Assembly: GCF_003865345.1 (NCBI RefSeq)
Contig: NZ_RMVE01000001.1
Location: 558,001-622,000, forward strand
DNA: 64,000 bases
Reading direction: 5' to 3'
Origin: Nonlabens xiamenensis
GTDB lineage: Bacteria; Bacteroidota; Bacteroidia; Flavobacteriales; Flavobacteriaceae
The position numbers and the translations under genes were made by a program. Under the pieces are notes generated by a model. The model was not told the origin of the DNA. It did not search any database and was given only the letters and a program-made list of their open reading frames with translations. The stretch's first letter is position 1; each line of letters starts with the position of its first letter. Below are positions 44,815 through 53,622 of this stretch, in pieces.

Positions 44815-46860
44815 TTAAATGAGCTCATTTTTCTTCAAGTCCTTTTTGAGTCGTTCGTGATTTTGCCAAAACCTAGCTTTGATTTGTTGTATAGTGTCTT
44901 CATAATCTGGATGAAGGCTCATTTTTTTGAAAACAGGATCTTTTTCTATAAATAAAATCAACCAATATTGATAATGATCCTGTTGTGCAAAATTTTTAAG
45001 CTCCTGGATACCTAACTCAATTTTGCCTTCATAAGCATGTTTGGCGGCCTTGCCCACGCTACTATACACGGATTGGTTTTTTTTGCAAAACTCCACATAT
45101 TGCTGGAAGAACACTGAAGCCTTTTCTTTATTCCCTAAGGTTTTATGAAGTTGGGCTATGTTGATGTCTTCTTCTGGATAAATATTGAGATTATATTGCT
45201 TTTTAGCCTTGACAAACCCTTGGTAATAGCCCAAAGCCTGCTCGTAATCTTCGTTGTAATAGTGCAGCTTAGCAATGTCTTTAAGAATATCCAATCGGGT
45301 ACTGTCTTTTTCATATTCTGTTTCCAGATTGGCTATGAGTTGTGCAAAATTTTTGTTTTGGGCGTATTCTACAAAGGCTTTTAAATGAGGTGCGTAGTAG
45401 TTGTTAGGATCGTATTCCAGGGTCTTGTCGATATAAGTCATCGCCAGATCCGTAAACCCACATTGTGAGAAAGCATTGCTCAAGTCCAAGTAGATATAGG
45501 CTTGTGCTATGGAGTCGCTCACAGTAACCTCAAGTTGCATACCTCTGAGAGCGTTTTTCAGATATTTGGCGGTATCCGGAAGATAAGTGGAGTAAAGTCG
45601 GGAAAGCACTTGAACTACGGCTGCAGAATTTGGATTGTATTCTAAGGCTTTTTCCAAATGTGGCACAGCTAGTTGATATTCTTCCACATACATATAATAC
45701 AAAGCTTTTGCGATAAGACTGATGTCATTTTTGGAATCATACAGCAGGGCTTTGTCTGCATAATTGTTGATCAGCTCCGTATATTGTTTATCATTCTTAA
45801 AACGATCCAGGTGATAATATGATATAGCGAGATGCGCATATGCCAACGCAAATTCTGGATCCAGTAGCACAGCTTTTTCAAACAAAGGAATAGCTTTATT
45901 CAAGCCCTCTTCAGTCCTGGAAAGATAAGGATCCATGGCCTGCAGATAATGGTCATATGCTTCAAGGTTGTCCGTTGGTTTCTTTTCAATTTGTGCCAAT
46001 TCTTTTGGGGTGACAATGGCCTTGATCGCTGAAGAAATTTGATTGGCGATATCGTTTTGCAAACTAAAAATGTCTACAGTTTCCCGATTGTATTGCCCCA
46101 CCCAAATCGGTTGATCTGATTGAACATCAATCAACTGTATATTCAGTAAAACTTTATTTCCTAAGCGTTGACCACTACCTTCTACTATATAATTCACATC
46201 TAGTTCTTCGGCAATCTCGGGAATCGATTTATTACTATGTCTATATTTCTCCACCGATGTCCTGCTGATCACCCTTAAATCTTCAATTTTCTGCAGGTTA
46301 TACAGGGACGATTCCATCAACCCGTTGACAAAATAGATATTGGTAGAATCTGCGCTCTGGTTTTTAAAGGGTAAAACAGCAATGGATTTTTCAACTCCAG
46401 GGCTATTGACTGCGTCAGTTCGGCTAAGTAATAGGACAGCAGCAAATGCGATGAGCACAGCCGTTGCTCCCCCTATGTACCAGCGGTATTTACTCAGAAA
46501 CCCTGTCGACTCTATTGTGTTCTCCACGGGTCCTTCTCCTTTGCTGATCTCACCAGGGGAAAATCCGTATTGTTCTCTAAAACATTTAATAAAATAGGAC
46601 GTACTACCGAATCCTACCAGGTCTGAAACTTCGGAAACCGTATGAGAATTTTGCTGGAGTAAACTCATCGCTTCCCTCAGTCGCACTTGTCGTATAAATT
46701 GGCTAGCCGATAGCTGGGTTTGCTTCTTGATCCTTCTGAGTAAATTAGACCTACTCATATGCATTGCCTCGGCAAGCTCTGAAACCCCAAACTGATCTTT
46801 GTTCAGGTTTTTTAGAACTATCACTTCTACTTGTTCAATAAAAGATAATTGATCTGACAT
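44815..46860 (-). CDS. AraC-type membrane regulator with TolB-like and TPR domains
   Basis: Protein of 681 residues with an AraC-type DNA-binding domain at the N-terminus (about 20-105, SELAEAMHMSRSNLLRRIKK and VSDLVGFGSTSYFIKCFRE), one transmembrane helix (about 127-146, YIGGATAVLIAFAAVLLLS), and, across the membrane, a TolB/FlgO-like domain (IAVLPFKNQSADSTN ... YIVEGSGQRLGNKVLLNIQL) and about eight TPR-like repeats to the end. This places DNA binding and an envelope sensor in one chain, so no separate kinase is needed. The ATG at 46858-46860 is used; one at 46902 falls within the promoter. It is divergent from the ankyrin lipoprotein gene, its likely target. Confidence 0.88.
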   Translation of the reverse strand: MSDQLSFIEQVEVIVLKNLNKDQFGVSELAEAMHMSRSNLLRRIKKQTQLSASQFIRQVRLREAMSLLQQNSHTVSEVSDLVGFGSTSYFIKCFREQYGFSPGEISKGEGPVENTIESTGFLSKYRWYIGGATAVLIAFAAVLLLSRTDAVNSPGVEKSIAVLPFKNQSADSTNIYFVNGLMESSLYNLQKIEDLRVISRTSVEKYRHSNKSIPEIAEELDVNYIVEGSGQRLGNKVLLNIQLIDVQSDQPIWVGQYNRETVDIFSLQNDIANQISSAIKAIVTPKELAQIEKKPTDNLEAYDHYLQAMDPYLSRTEEGLNKAIPLFEKAVLLDPEFALAYAHLAISYYHLDRFKNDKQYTELINNYADKALLYDSKNDISLIAKALYYMYVEEYQLAVPHLEKALEYNPNSAAVVQVLSRLYSTYLPDTAKYLKNALRGMQLEVTVSDSIAQAYIYLDLSNAFSQCGFTDLAMTYIDKTLEYDPNNYYAPHLKAFVEYAQNKNFAQLIANLETEYEKDSTRLDILKDIAKLHYYNEDYEQALGYYQGFVKAKKQYNLNIYPEEDINIAQLHKTLGNKEKASVFFQQYVEFCKKNQSVYSSVGKAAKHAYEGKIELGIQELKNFAQQDHYQYWLILFIEKDPVFKKMSLHPDYEDTIQQIKARFWQNHERLKKDLKKNELI

Positions 46861-46899
46861 TTTGCTAAAGATGCTGATTGAGTTGCTGAAAGCAACGGT

Positions 46900-46907
46900 C
46901 AAATGTA
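46900..46907 (-). promoter_or_regulatory. Predicted promoter -7 element of the AraC-TPR regulator
   Basis: On the minus strand TACATTTG matches TAnnTTTG, 39 bases upstream of the ATG at 46860. The leader contains a small hairpin (GTTGCT 46882-46887 with AGCAAC 46891-46896). Confidence 0.5.
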
Positions 46908-47106
46908 CTGAATTAGGCTTTAAACTTCCGACTTCACTGGTGTTGCAAAATCCAGGCTTTAAGTCATAATTGCTATGCCTGCGTCATAGTTTTTATGGTT
47001 TCCCGAAACTTTATAGTATTCGATACAAGGCTTTTATGCCTTTTCCTAGCTGCCTTGCGAGATTTGTAAGCATCAAATCAATGTTCAATTTTTAATTATT
47101 AAAATC

Positions 47107-47760
47107 ATGAAATCACACTTGCAAAACCATCTATTCTCCATCGATCAAAGTATCATTAAAAGCTTACATAGTATAAATCTCTCGAGAGGCCTAATCGGTA
47201 TCTCCTTTGTGTTTGTATTGATGATCTCTGCCTGTAGTCAAACTGTAGATAAAAATCATCCAATAAACGCTACTGAAAACAAAGCGCGCCCCACTATTCA
47301 AGCGCCTAAGATCGAACTTCAAGCCGCTGTTTTGTCCGATAGCCTTGAGGCGGTAAAGCAGCATATACAAGCGGGTACCAATCTCAATCAAATGGATCCC
47401 ATGAGCGGTTCTACACCACTGATAACTGCTGTTTCTTTTGGGAAGGCCAAGATTGCTCAAGAACTGATTAATGCAGGAGCAAATTTAAGTCTTAAAAACA
47501 ACGATGGCGCTACTGCCTTACATACCGCCGCGTTCTTCGGCAGAATTGAAATGGTACAAATGCTTCTGGAGGCGGGTGCAGATAAATCCTTAAAAAACAA
47601 GTACGGAATGACACCCAGAGCGTCCATTATGATGCCTTTTGGCGAAGTCAAACCTATCTATGAATTGCTTGAGCAGCAACTGGCACCACTAGGATTGCAG
47701 TTAGACCTTAATGAAATTGAGAAGAACCGTCCGGTCATTGCAATCATCCTACAAGATTAA
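47107..47760 (+). CDS. Ankyrin-repeat lipoprotein
   Basis: Protein of 217 residues. A long N-terminal region precedes a hydrophobic stretch and a lipobox-like ISAC (about residue 43), so lipid anchoring is likely though the leader is longer than usual. Then three or four ankyrin repeats (about 72-190): GSTPLITAVSFGKAKIAQELINAG, the next carrying DGATALHTAAFFGRIEMVQ, and KYGMTPRA. Ankyrin repeats mediate protein contacts; the partner is unknown. An acyltransferase gene follows 17 bases later. Confidence 0.86.
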   Translation: MKSHLQNHLFSIDQSIIKSLHSINLSRGLIGISFVFVLMISACSQTVDKNHPINATENKARPTIQAPKIELQAAVLSDSLEAVKQHIQAGTNLNQMDPMSGSTPLITAVSFGKAKIAQELINAGANLSLKNNDGATALHTAAFFGRIEMVQMLLEAGADKSLKNKYGMTPRASIMMPFGEVKPIYELLEQQLAPLGLQLDLNEIEKNRPVIAIILQD

Positions 47761-47777
47761 CATTAAAATTTGTTATC

Positions 47778-48908
47778 ATGACTAACCAAAGAAGATACGA
47801 TATCGATGCCATAAGGGTGATTGCCATCGGCTTGCTCATCGTTTACCACATCGCCATTATTTTTCAACCATGGGCCATGTTTTTCGGATTTATTCGTAGC
47901 GATGAATGGTTTGAATCCTTATGGAAACCTATGGCTCTTTTAAATGTTTGGCGCATTCCCTTATTGTTCTACGTTTCAGGAATGGCAATCTATTTTGCCA
48001 TGCGCAAGAGAAACTGGCAGGAAATTATAAAAGAACGGTCTATCCGCATACTTTTACCCTTTACTTTTGGCTACTTCGTCATTACAACAATCCATACTTT
48101 CATCTTTCAATATTATTATGATTTACCATTGAGCTATACTGCACATACAGGTCATTTGTGGTTTTTGGGCAATATATTTCTATACGTTTTGCTATTGTTG
48201 CCTCTGTTTCATTATTTGAAAAATAATGAGAACGGACGCATTCATCGATGGTTGTCCGCTTGGATGGGCCAGCCGTGGGGTCCTCTCTCAATTACAATAT
48301 TTTTTGTGGCAGAATCTTGGGGGTTAAATCCCCAAATATTTGCTGTATATGCTCTGACCTGGCATGGTTTCTTTTTGGGCTTGTTGGCTTTCTTTTTTGG
48401 TTTTCTATTCGTGTATTCGGGTAAAAGCTTCTGGCTGACGGTTTTAAAATGGCGCTATGTCTATTTGGGAGTCGCTTGTACTTTGTTTGCCGTTAGGTGG
48501 AGCATTTTTGCTTTAGAAGCACCAAATTACCTTATGGCCATTGAATCTAATATTTGGATCTTTACGATTTTTGGTTGGGGATACAAATACCTCAATCGAC
48601 CCAGTAAAATACTGTCGTATTTGAGCCCAGCCGTATATCCAGTGTATATGATCCATATGTTTGTTTTATACGGCGCTGCCTATTTTATTTTGCCCCTTGA
48701 TATTCCTGTAGCCTTACAATTTGCTGCGGTTACCTTATTAACCTTCATCGTCTGTTTTCTGTTATACGAATTCGTTTTAAAACGAATAGGCTTTCTTAGA
48801 CCACTTTTTGGGTTGAAATGGACAACCAAAGCTAAACCTAAAGATTCGCCAAAAGTCAACCTGGTAAGGCCAGAGCTGATGAGTAGCCGAAGTAACAAGC
48901 AAAATTGA
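47778..48908 (+). CDS. Acyltransferase family 3 membrane protein
   Basis: Integral membrane acyltransferase of 376 residues with ten or so hydrophobic helices. The family start RRYDIDAIRVIAIGLLIVYH carries the conserved Arg-His pair, followed by FYVSGMAIYFAMRKRNW and ERSIRILLPFTFGY. Such enzymes add acetyl or other acyl groups to envelope glycans, glucans or lipids. The target is unknown. It forms an operon with the ankyrin lipoprotein under the divergent AraC-TPR regulator. OpgC-type glucan succinylation is one possibility. Confidence 0.88.
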   Translation: MTNQRRYDIDAIRVIAIGLLIVYHIAIIFQPWAMFFGFIRSDEWFESLWKPMALLNVWRIPLLFYVSGMAIYFAMRKRNWQEIIKERSIRILLPFTFGYFVITTIHTFIFQYYYDLPLSYTAHTGHLWFLGNIFLYVLLLLPLFHYLKNNENGRIHRWLSAWMGQPWGPLSITIFFVAESWGLNPQIFAVYALTWHGFFLGLLAFFFGFLFVYSGKSFWLTVLKWRYVYLGVACTLFAVRWSIFALEAPNYLMAIESNIWIFTIFGWGYKYLNRPSKILSYLSPAVYPVYMIHMFVLYGAAYFILPLDIPVALQFAAVTLLTFIVCFLLYEFVLKRIGFLRPLFGLKWTTKAKPKDSPKVNLVRPELMSSRSNKQN

Positions 48909-49027
48909 TCTGCTGATGTTTCTTTTATAAAGGTTAACTAACAGCTGCCTTTCGCAGGTTGAAGGACAATTTTGGGCAGGACTTATCCTCCTAGGAAGGT
49001 AAAAGAAATCTATAGCAAAAGGTGTTT

Positions 49028-49753
49028 TTATTTAAATGAGCTTTCTTTGCCGGCTAATCTTTTGAGTTCGTCGCTAGGTATACGGGATTTATTATAGCCT
49101 TTCATTGCTACTATTCTCATGGCCCGCGCAATGGTGGTAGGAGAAATACTGCGGTACTTGCGTAAGGGACCGATCAATAATGGGTCGATGATCACTTGAA
49201 CTTTTTTCCATAAAGATTCAAATATCCGTGTTTCCTCTCGATTACCGCTGATCAATGCAGGCTGGACAAAATAGCAATGGTTGAACCCCAAGGACTCCAA
49301 GTCGCGCTCCATTTCTCCTTTTCCGCGGTTGTAACTGAATCTACTCTGTGGATCGGCACCCAATGCGCTGATGGCCACGAGCCTTGATACGCCATTGGAT
49401 CTCGCAGTCTGAGCTACAGTAAGTGGAAGGTCATGTTCTATGCGATAATATTCCTCTGGATCTGGCGTTTTGGCCTGGGTTGTTCCTGTACAAATAAATA
49501 AATGATCCCCTTTGAGATATTCCTGATAGGTCTCGGCATCAAAAAGGTCTACTTCATAATTGTCATGTGGTGTAGTAAGCGAGGGTTGGTTGCTCTGCAG
49601 GTCCCCATTGCCTGGCCTTATGTCTTGAGTCTTTTTTATACGCTTTCGCGAAAGCGATATTACTCGCTCATAATCGCCGCTGGACAATAATTGTTGCAGC
49701 AAATGGCTTCCACAAAGTCCTGTGGCTCCAATAATAATTCCAATTGGTTTCAA
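49028..49753 (-). CDS. NAD(P)-binding oxidoreductase (HTATIP2-like)
   Basis: Atypical short-chain dehydrogenase of 241 residues. The Rossmann glycine motif is IGIIIGATGLCGSHLL, followed by LISLSRK-type ribose/phosphate contacts (here VISLSRKRIKKT), HLFICTGTTQAKT and VSRLVAISALGADPQSRFSYNRGKGEME, in which the catalytic-like Tyr and Lys of YxxxK are seen. The segment SLSRKR is encoded by a palindromic repeat. Substrate unknown. Confidence 0.87.
   Translation of the reverse strand: MKPIGIIIGATGLCGSHLLQQLLSSGDYERVISLSRKRIKKTQDIRPGNGDLQSNQPSLTTPHDNYEVDLFDAETYQEYLKGDHLFICTGTTQAKTPDPEEYYRIEHDLPLTVAQTARSNGVSRLVAISALGADPQSRFSYNRGKGEMERDLESLGFNHCYFVQPALISGNREETRIFESLWKKVQVIIDPLLIGPLRKYRSISPTTIARAMRIVAMKGYNKSRIPSDELKRLAGKESSFK
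49641..49656. repeat. Palindromic repeat copy 8 (16 bp, perfect)
   Basis: CGCTTTCGCGAAAGCG near the 5' end of the NAD(P)-binding gene, read as LSRKR. Confidence 0.9.
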
Positions 49754-49792
49754 ATCTGAATATTTCTAAGTGAAAGGTAGTAATTTTACTTC

Positions 49793-50884
49793 ATGGAAAT
49801 GCTGGACGAACGTAAGATCATTCATGTGGACATGGATGCTTTTTATGCATCGGTGGAGCAACGGGATGCACCAGAATTAAAGGGTCTGCCCATTGCGGTA
49901 GGAGGGAGCAGTGACCGAGGAGTAGTAGCGGCCGCCAGTTATGAAGCCCGCAAGTATGGTGTGCGCAGTGCAATGCCTAGTGTTACAGCAAAACGACTTT
50001 GCCCTGAATTGATCTTTGTGAAGTCGAGGTTTGACAGGTACCGCGAGGTCTCCCAACACATCAGGGAAATTTTTTACGACTATACCGATCTGGTGGAACC
50101 GCTTTCCCTGGATGAAGCCTATCTGGATGTGACCAACAACAAATACAATTTCCCCAGTGCTACCATAATTGCCTATGACATACGCCGGCGCATTTATGAA
50201 GCTACTGGTCTCACCGCCAGTGCCGGAATATCCATCAATAAATTTGTTGCCAAAATTGCCAGCGATTACAACAAACCCAATGGTCAGAAAACCATCGTGC
50301 CAGAAGAAGTGACTGAATTTTTGGAACAACTGGAAATCCGTAAATTCTACGGTATAGGGAAAGTGACCGCAGAAAAAATGTTCCAACATGGCATCTTTAC
50401 TGGTCAGGATCTCAAAAGAAAATCCTTAGAGTACCTGATCCAACATTTTGGGAAAAGCGGTGCTCATTATTACAAGATCGTGCGCGGGATCCATAAAAGT
50501 CCAGTTCGGCCGGATCGCATCAGAAAATCCTTAGGCGCCGAACGCACCTTTTCAGAAAATATCTCTAGCGAACTCTTTATGAAGGAACGTTTGGTGCAAA
50601 TTGCCGAAGAGATTGAAAAACGCATTGCCAAAACTGATGTGGCGGGTAAAACCGTAACCCTAAAAATCAAATACCGGGACTTTAAAACCCAAACCCGCAG
50701 CAAAACACTGGATCATTATATCCGGGACAAAGACTTGATTCTATCCACGGCCATCGAGCTTATGGAACAGGAGGGATTTCGCGAAAGCGTGCGCTTGCTC
50801 GGGATCACTTTGAGCAATCTCAATACCCAAAAAGATGAAAGTTCCCAAGATTCTGTTGAAGTTCAACTGGGTTTTTCCTTTTAA
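49793..50884 (+). CDS. dinB: DNA polymerase IV (Y family)
   Basis: Error-prone translesion polymerase of 363 residues. Catalytic acids are in IIHVDMDAFYASVEQ (Asp13) and PLSLDEAYLDVT (Asp-Glu pair). The finger-palm and little-finger order is conserved, and the C-terminal end VEVQLGFSF resembles a beta-clamp-binding peptide (QLGF). Translation could start at ATG 49793 or 49799. The codons for FRESV near residue 330 fall on a degenerate copy of the palindrome. Confidence 0.94.
   Translation: MEMLDERKIIHVDMDAFYASVEQRDAPELKGLPIAVGGSSDRGVVAAASYEARKYGVRSAMPSVTAKRLCPELIFVKSRFDRYREVSQHIREIFYDYTDLVEPLSLDEAYLDVTNNKYNFPSATIIAYDIRRRIYEATGLTASAGISINKFVAKIASDYNKPNGQKTIVPEEVTEFLEQLEIRKFYGIGKVTAEKMFQHGIFTGQDLKRKSLEYLIQHFGKSGAHYYKIVRGIHKSPVRPDRIRKSLGAERTFSENISSELFMKERLVQIAEEIEKRIAKTDVAGKTVTLKIKYRDFKTQTRSKTLDHYIRDKDLILSTAIELMEQEGFRESVRLLGITLSNLNTQKDESSQDSVEVQLGFSF
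50777..50789. repeat. Palindromic repeat copy 9 (10-bp core plus one arm)
   Basis: TTTCGCGAAAGCG with the left arm changed (A for C), in dinB and read as FRES. Confidence 0.75.
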
Positions 50885-50925
50885 AACATTAACCTTATCG
50901 CAACATTGTTGTTTTTTCTGGATCT

Positions 50926-50933
50926 TAACTTTG
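50926..50933 (+). promoter_or_regulatory. Predicted promoter of the PAS-domain gene
   Basis: TAACTTTG matches TAnnTTTG and ends 4 bases before the ATG. A TTG at 50906-50908 lies 17 bases upstream, the expected -33 spacing. Confidence 0.6.
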
Positions 50934-50937
50934 GCCG

Positions 50938-51441
50938 ATGCTATTACAAGATTCTCAATTCACTGTCATCCACAACCAGTTAAAGACTACACCACTCTTG
51001 CCTTGGAGTATTGTGGGAAAACTTCTTTGGGATCTGGATACCGAAATTTTCAACGATATTGAAAAAGTCGCAAAACGTAAAGGCTGGCATTTTAAATATT
51101 TTATTGATGGCTTTTCTCACTTTAAAGGTTATTCCATCGTACTGGTCGATCATCAACTAAAGATCTGTGCCGCTTCTTCTAATATCAAGAAGATGACGGG
51201 CTATGAAGCCAAAGAAATGATTGGGATGACGCCTAGAATACTGCAGGGAGACCACACCGATCAGCATGTGCGGGACCTGATGCGCCATGCGATTGAGGCT
51301 GAGGTACCTTTTCATTCTAGGGTGCTGAATTACCGCAAGGATGGTACGCCTTATGGTTGTGAGATTCACGCTTTTCCCATTTACGATGACCAGGATCAAC
51401 TGGCACATTACATTGGTTTTGAAAAGGAGTACATGGTCTAA
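50938..51441 (+). CDS. Single PAS-domain protein, LOV-like but without the photoactive Cys
   Basis: Cytoplasmic protein of 167 residues with one PAS domain (about 62-165). Its motifs follow LOV domains closely: GYEAKEMIGMTPRILQGDHTD, then LNYRKDGTPYGCEIH. In LOV photoreceptors the first motif reads NCRFLQG; here Pro99 stands in place of the cysteine that bonds flavin. It may still bind flavin without the adduct chemistry, or may bind another ligand. The N-terminal 60 residues are helical and unassigned. No effector domain is attached, so it would act through a partner. Confidence 0.87.
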   Translation: MLLQDSQFTVIHNQLKTTPLLPWSIVGKLLWDLDTEIFNDIEKVAKRKGWHFKYFIDGFSHFKGYSIVLVDHQLKICAASSNIKKMTGYEAKEMIGMTPRILQGDHTDQHVRDLMRHAIEAEVPFHSRVLNYRKDGTPYGCEIHAFPIYDDQDQLAHYIGFEKEYMV

Positions 51442-51442
51442 A

Positions 51443-51479
51443 TAAAAAACCCACATTTCGCATTGAAATGTAGGCTTTT
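51443..51479. terminator. Shared terminator between the PAS gene and pyk
   Basis: Imperfect 10-bp stem CCCACATTTC / GAAATGTAGG (51450-51459 and 51465-51474, one mismatch) flanked by A and T tracts. It can serve both convergent genes. Confidence 0.65.
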
Positions 51480-51507
51480 AGATAAGTTAGATACGGTGGT
51501 GTAAGCT

Positions 51508-52938
51508 CTATTCTACCTCACTTACTCTTAAAGTATTCACCATTCCTTTGTCCATGATAGGCATGGCGGCAAGGTTGACCAAAAAGTCTCCCTTCTTTAC
51601 AAACCCACGGTCCTTAGCAAATTTGTTTACATCTTCGATGGTCTCATCTGTGCTGACAAATTTGTCATAATGAAAGGCTTTCACTCCCCAAAGTAAGCTC
51701 AACTGAGTCAATATGCGCTGGTTACTGGTAAAGGTCAAAATATGGGCATCTGGTCTCCAGGCGCTGATTTGGAAAGCCGTATAACCAGAATTGGTCAAAG
51801 TGGTGATGGCCTTGGCATCGATCTCGTCAGCCATTTTGGCGGCGTGATAACAAACCGATTTGGTGATATAGCGTTTGGTCTTAATATGTGGTGCAGAGTA
51901 AGGAACTTTTATTAGTTCGCTGTCCTCGACTGCCCTACAAATACTAGCCATCTTTTCAATCACCTGTACAGGGTATTGACCTACCGAAGTTTCTCCAGAA
52001 AGCATGACCGCATCGGCACCATCCATGACCGAGTTAGCCACATCATTCACTTCGGCACGTGTAGGCGTCAGGCTCGTGATCATGGTTTCCATCATTTGGG
52101 TCGCGATAATGACAGGTATTCTCGCTTTTTTGGCTTTTAAAACCAATTGTTTTTGGATCAGTGGTACTTCATGAGCCGGAATTTCTACTCCCAAGTCTCC
52201 ACGTGCCACCATCAATCCATCACAATAGGCCACAATCTTATCGATATTTTCTACGGCTTCAGGCTTTTCAATTTTGGCCACGATCGGAATTTTGTATTCT
52301 GAATGTTCATTGATCAGATCTTGTAATTCCATCAAATCCCTGCTGTGTCTTACAAAGGAAAGTGCCATCCAATCTACTTGGAGTTCGCAGGCAAATTTTG
52401 CGTCTACAACATCCTTTTCAGTGAGTGCAGGTAGTGAGATGTTAGTTTGTGGAAGATTGACTCCTTTTTTGGAACGTAAGGGACCACCTTGAATTACTTT
52501 GGCGACCACATCTTTTTCCCCATCAGTTTTGACCACTTCAAAAATGAGTTTTCCATCATCCAGCAGAATGCGTTCACCGGCTTTGACATCTTTTGGGAAC
52601 TGGTCGTAATTCATATAAACACGCTCGGCAGTTCCTTTAAAGGGCTGGCCGGTTGAGATGGTAATCTGGTCACCTGGTTGTACAACCACTTCTTCTTTCA
52701 TGACCCCCACACGTAGTTTAGGGCCCTGAAGATCTCCTAAAATACCGGTGGAAAACCCATGTTCTTCATTGAGGTCGCGTATCATTTGTACTCTTTCCCT
52801 CACATCTTCATGATCGGCATGGGAAAAGTTGATTCTAAAAACATTGACCCCAGCCTTCATCATTTCCAGCAGTACCTCCTTTTTAGAAGTTGCTGGTCCC
52901 AATGTAGCGACGATTTTGGTCTTTTTTGTTGTAGGCAT
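51508..52938 (-). CDS. pyk: Pyruvate kinase
   Basis: Last glycolytic enzyme, making pyruvate and ATP from phosphoenolpyruvate. At 476 residues it is family length. The N-terminal start KTKIVATLGPATSKKEVLLEM; the KFACELQVDWMALSFVRH, IVAKIEKPEAVENIDKI and MVARGDLGVEIP segments (Mg and K binding); IPVIIATQMMETMI and the C-terminal effector domain are all present. It overlaps the upstream IPExxxVDY gene by one base, so the two are co-transcribed. Confidence 0.96.
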   Translation of the reverse strand: MPTTKKTKIVATLGPATSKKEVLLEMMKAGVNVFRINFSHADHEDVRERVQMIRDLNEEHGFSTGILGDLQGPKLRVGVMKEEVVVQPGDQITISTGQPFKGTAERVYMNYDQFPKDVKAGERILLDDGKLIFEVVKTDGEKDVVAKVIQGGPLRSKKGVNLPQTNISLPALTEKDVVDAKFACELQVDWMALSFVRHSRDLMELQDLINEHSEYKIPIVAKIEKPEAVENIDKIVAYCDGLMVARGDLGVEIPAHEVPLIQKQLVLKAKKARIPVIIATQMMETMITSLTPTRAEVNDVANSVMDGADAVMLSGETSVGQYPVQVIEKMASICRAVEDSELIKVPYSAPHIKTKRYITKSVCYHAAKMADEIDAKAITTLTNSGYTAFQISAWRPDAHILTFTSNQRILTQLSLLWGVKAFHYDKFVSTDETIEDVNKFAKDRGFVKKGDFLVNLAAMPIMDKGMVNTLRVSEVE

Positions 52939-53423
52939 TATTCAAATATTAAATAATCTTGTTGTTTAATTGTATAGCTATCAATGGCATAAGCACTGAT
53001 GACCTGTGGAATCCCACTTATGGAATTCAAGGTTTTTTTTAAAGGGAAGAAGGCTTCTTCTCTTTCAATCTTTAATAAATAGTCCACGGTTTGATATTCT
53101 TTGATCAAAACGGTTTTGATCTGATGATCCCCATCATGGAATAGGCCGATTGCTGGACCTTGTTGCTTTAAATTGCCCCAATATTTATTGGGTACCAAAT
53201 AATATGGTGCATTCAGTTCCTTGTCAAAATAGGCATACACAGGATAATGTGCCTCGTAGGTAGGCGAAATGATGTCCTGATCACGATCCATACGTGAGAA
53301 TCCCAAACCCAAGTGTTTGTTGATCATATAAGCCATGCGATATGGTTCTATGGAAGAATGAATGGCAATAAGTAAGAAGCCTTCATCCTCCATTTCCCAA
53401 TTCATCAGCTTGTGGACTGCCAT
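52938..53423 (-). CDS. IPExxxVDY-family protein
   Basis: Protein of 161 residues of a family found almost only in Bacteroidota. The namesake motif appears as TVLIKEYQTVDYLLKI near residue 110, and the C-terminus ends SYTIKQQDYLIFE. There is no signal peptide. The gene lies between rnc and pyk and overlaps pyk, the invariant place of this family, which suggests a role tied to glycolysis or RNA metabolism. The function is unknown. Confidence 0.88.
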   Translation of the reverse strand: MAVHKLMNWEMEDEGFLLIAIHSSIEPYRMAYMINKHLGLGFSRMDRDQDIISPTYEAHYPVYAYFDKELNAPYYLVPNKYWGNLKQQGPAIGLFHDGDHQIKTVLIKEYQTVDYLLKIEREEAFFPLKKTLNSISGIPQVISAYAIDSYTIKQQDYLIFE

Positions 53424-53444
53424 AGACTTATATTATCAATCTCC

Positions 53445-53452
53445 CAAATTTA
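53445..53452 (-). promoter_or_regulatory. Predicted promoter -7 element of the IPExxxVDY-pyk unit
   Basis: On the minus strand TAAATTTG matches TAnnTTTG, 21 bases upstream of the ATG at 53423. Confidence 0.5.
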
Positions 53453-53622
53453 AGAAGACGTGAACCAATTTTAATGCGAATACCATGGAATTCAAGGTAA
53501 AATATTACGAAAACGATAGTAGAAAATCCAATCTTTTGGCAAGTCGGGCAGAACGACAGGGAATATCAGTGTTTGCCTGCTCCATTTATTACAACACAGC
53601 ATCGCTTTAATTGACAAAAAGC

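Noticed and set aside
50938-51441. Annotation as a LOV blue-light photoreceptor
   Set aside because: The adduct-forming cysteine is replaced by Pro99, so canonical LOV photochemistry is not supported.
53485-53610. Plus-strand ORF of 41 codons between rnc and the IPExxxVDY gene
   Set aside because: ATG start and fair composition, but no promoter, no family and no partner; length is within chance.
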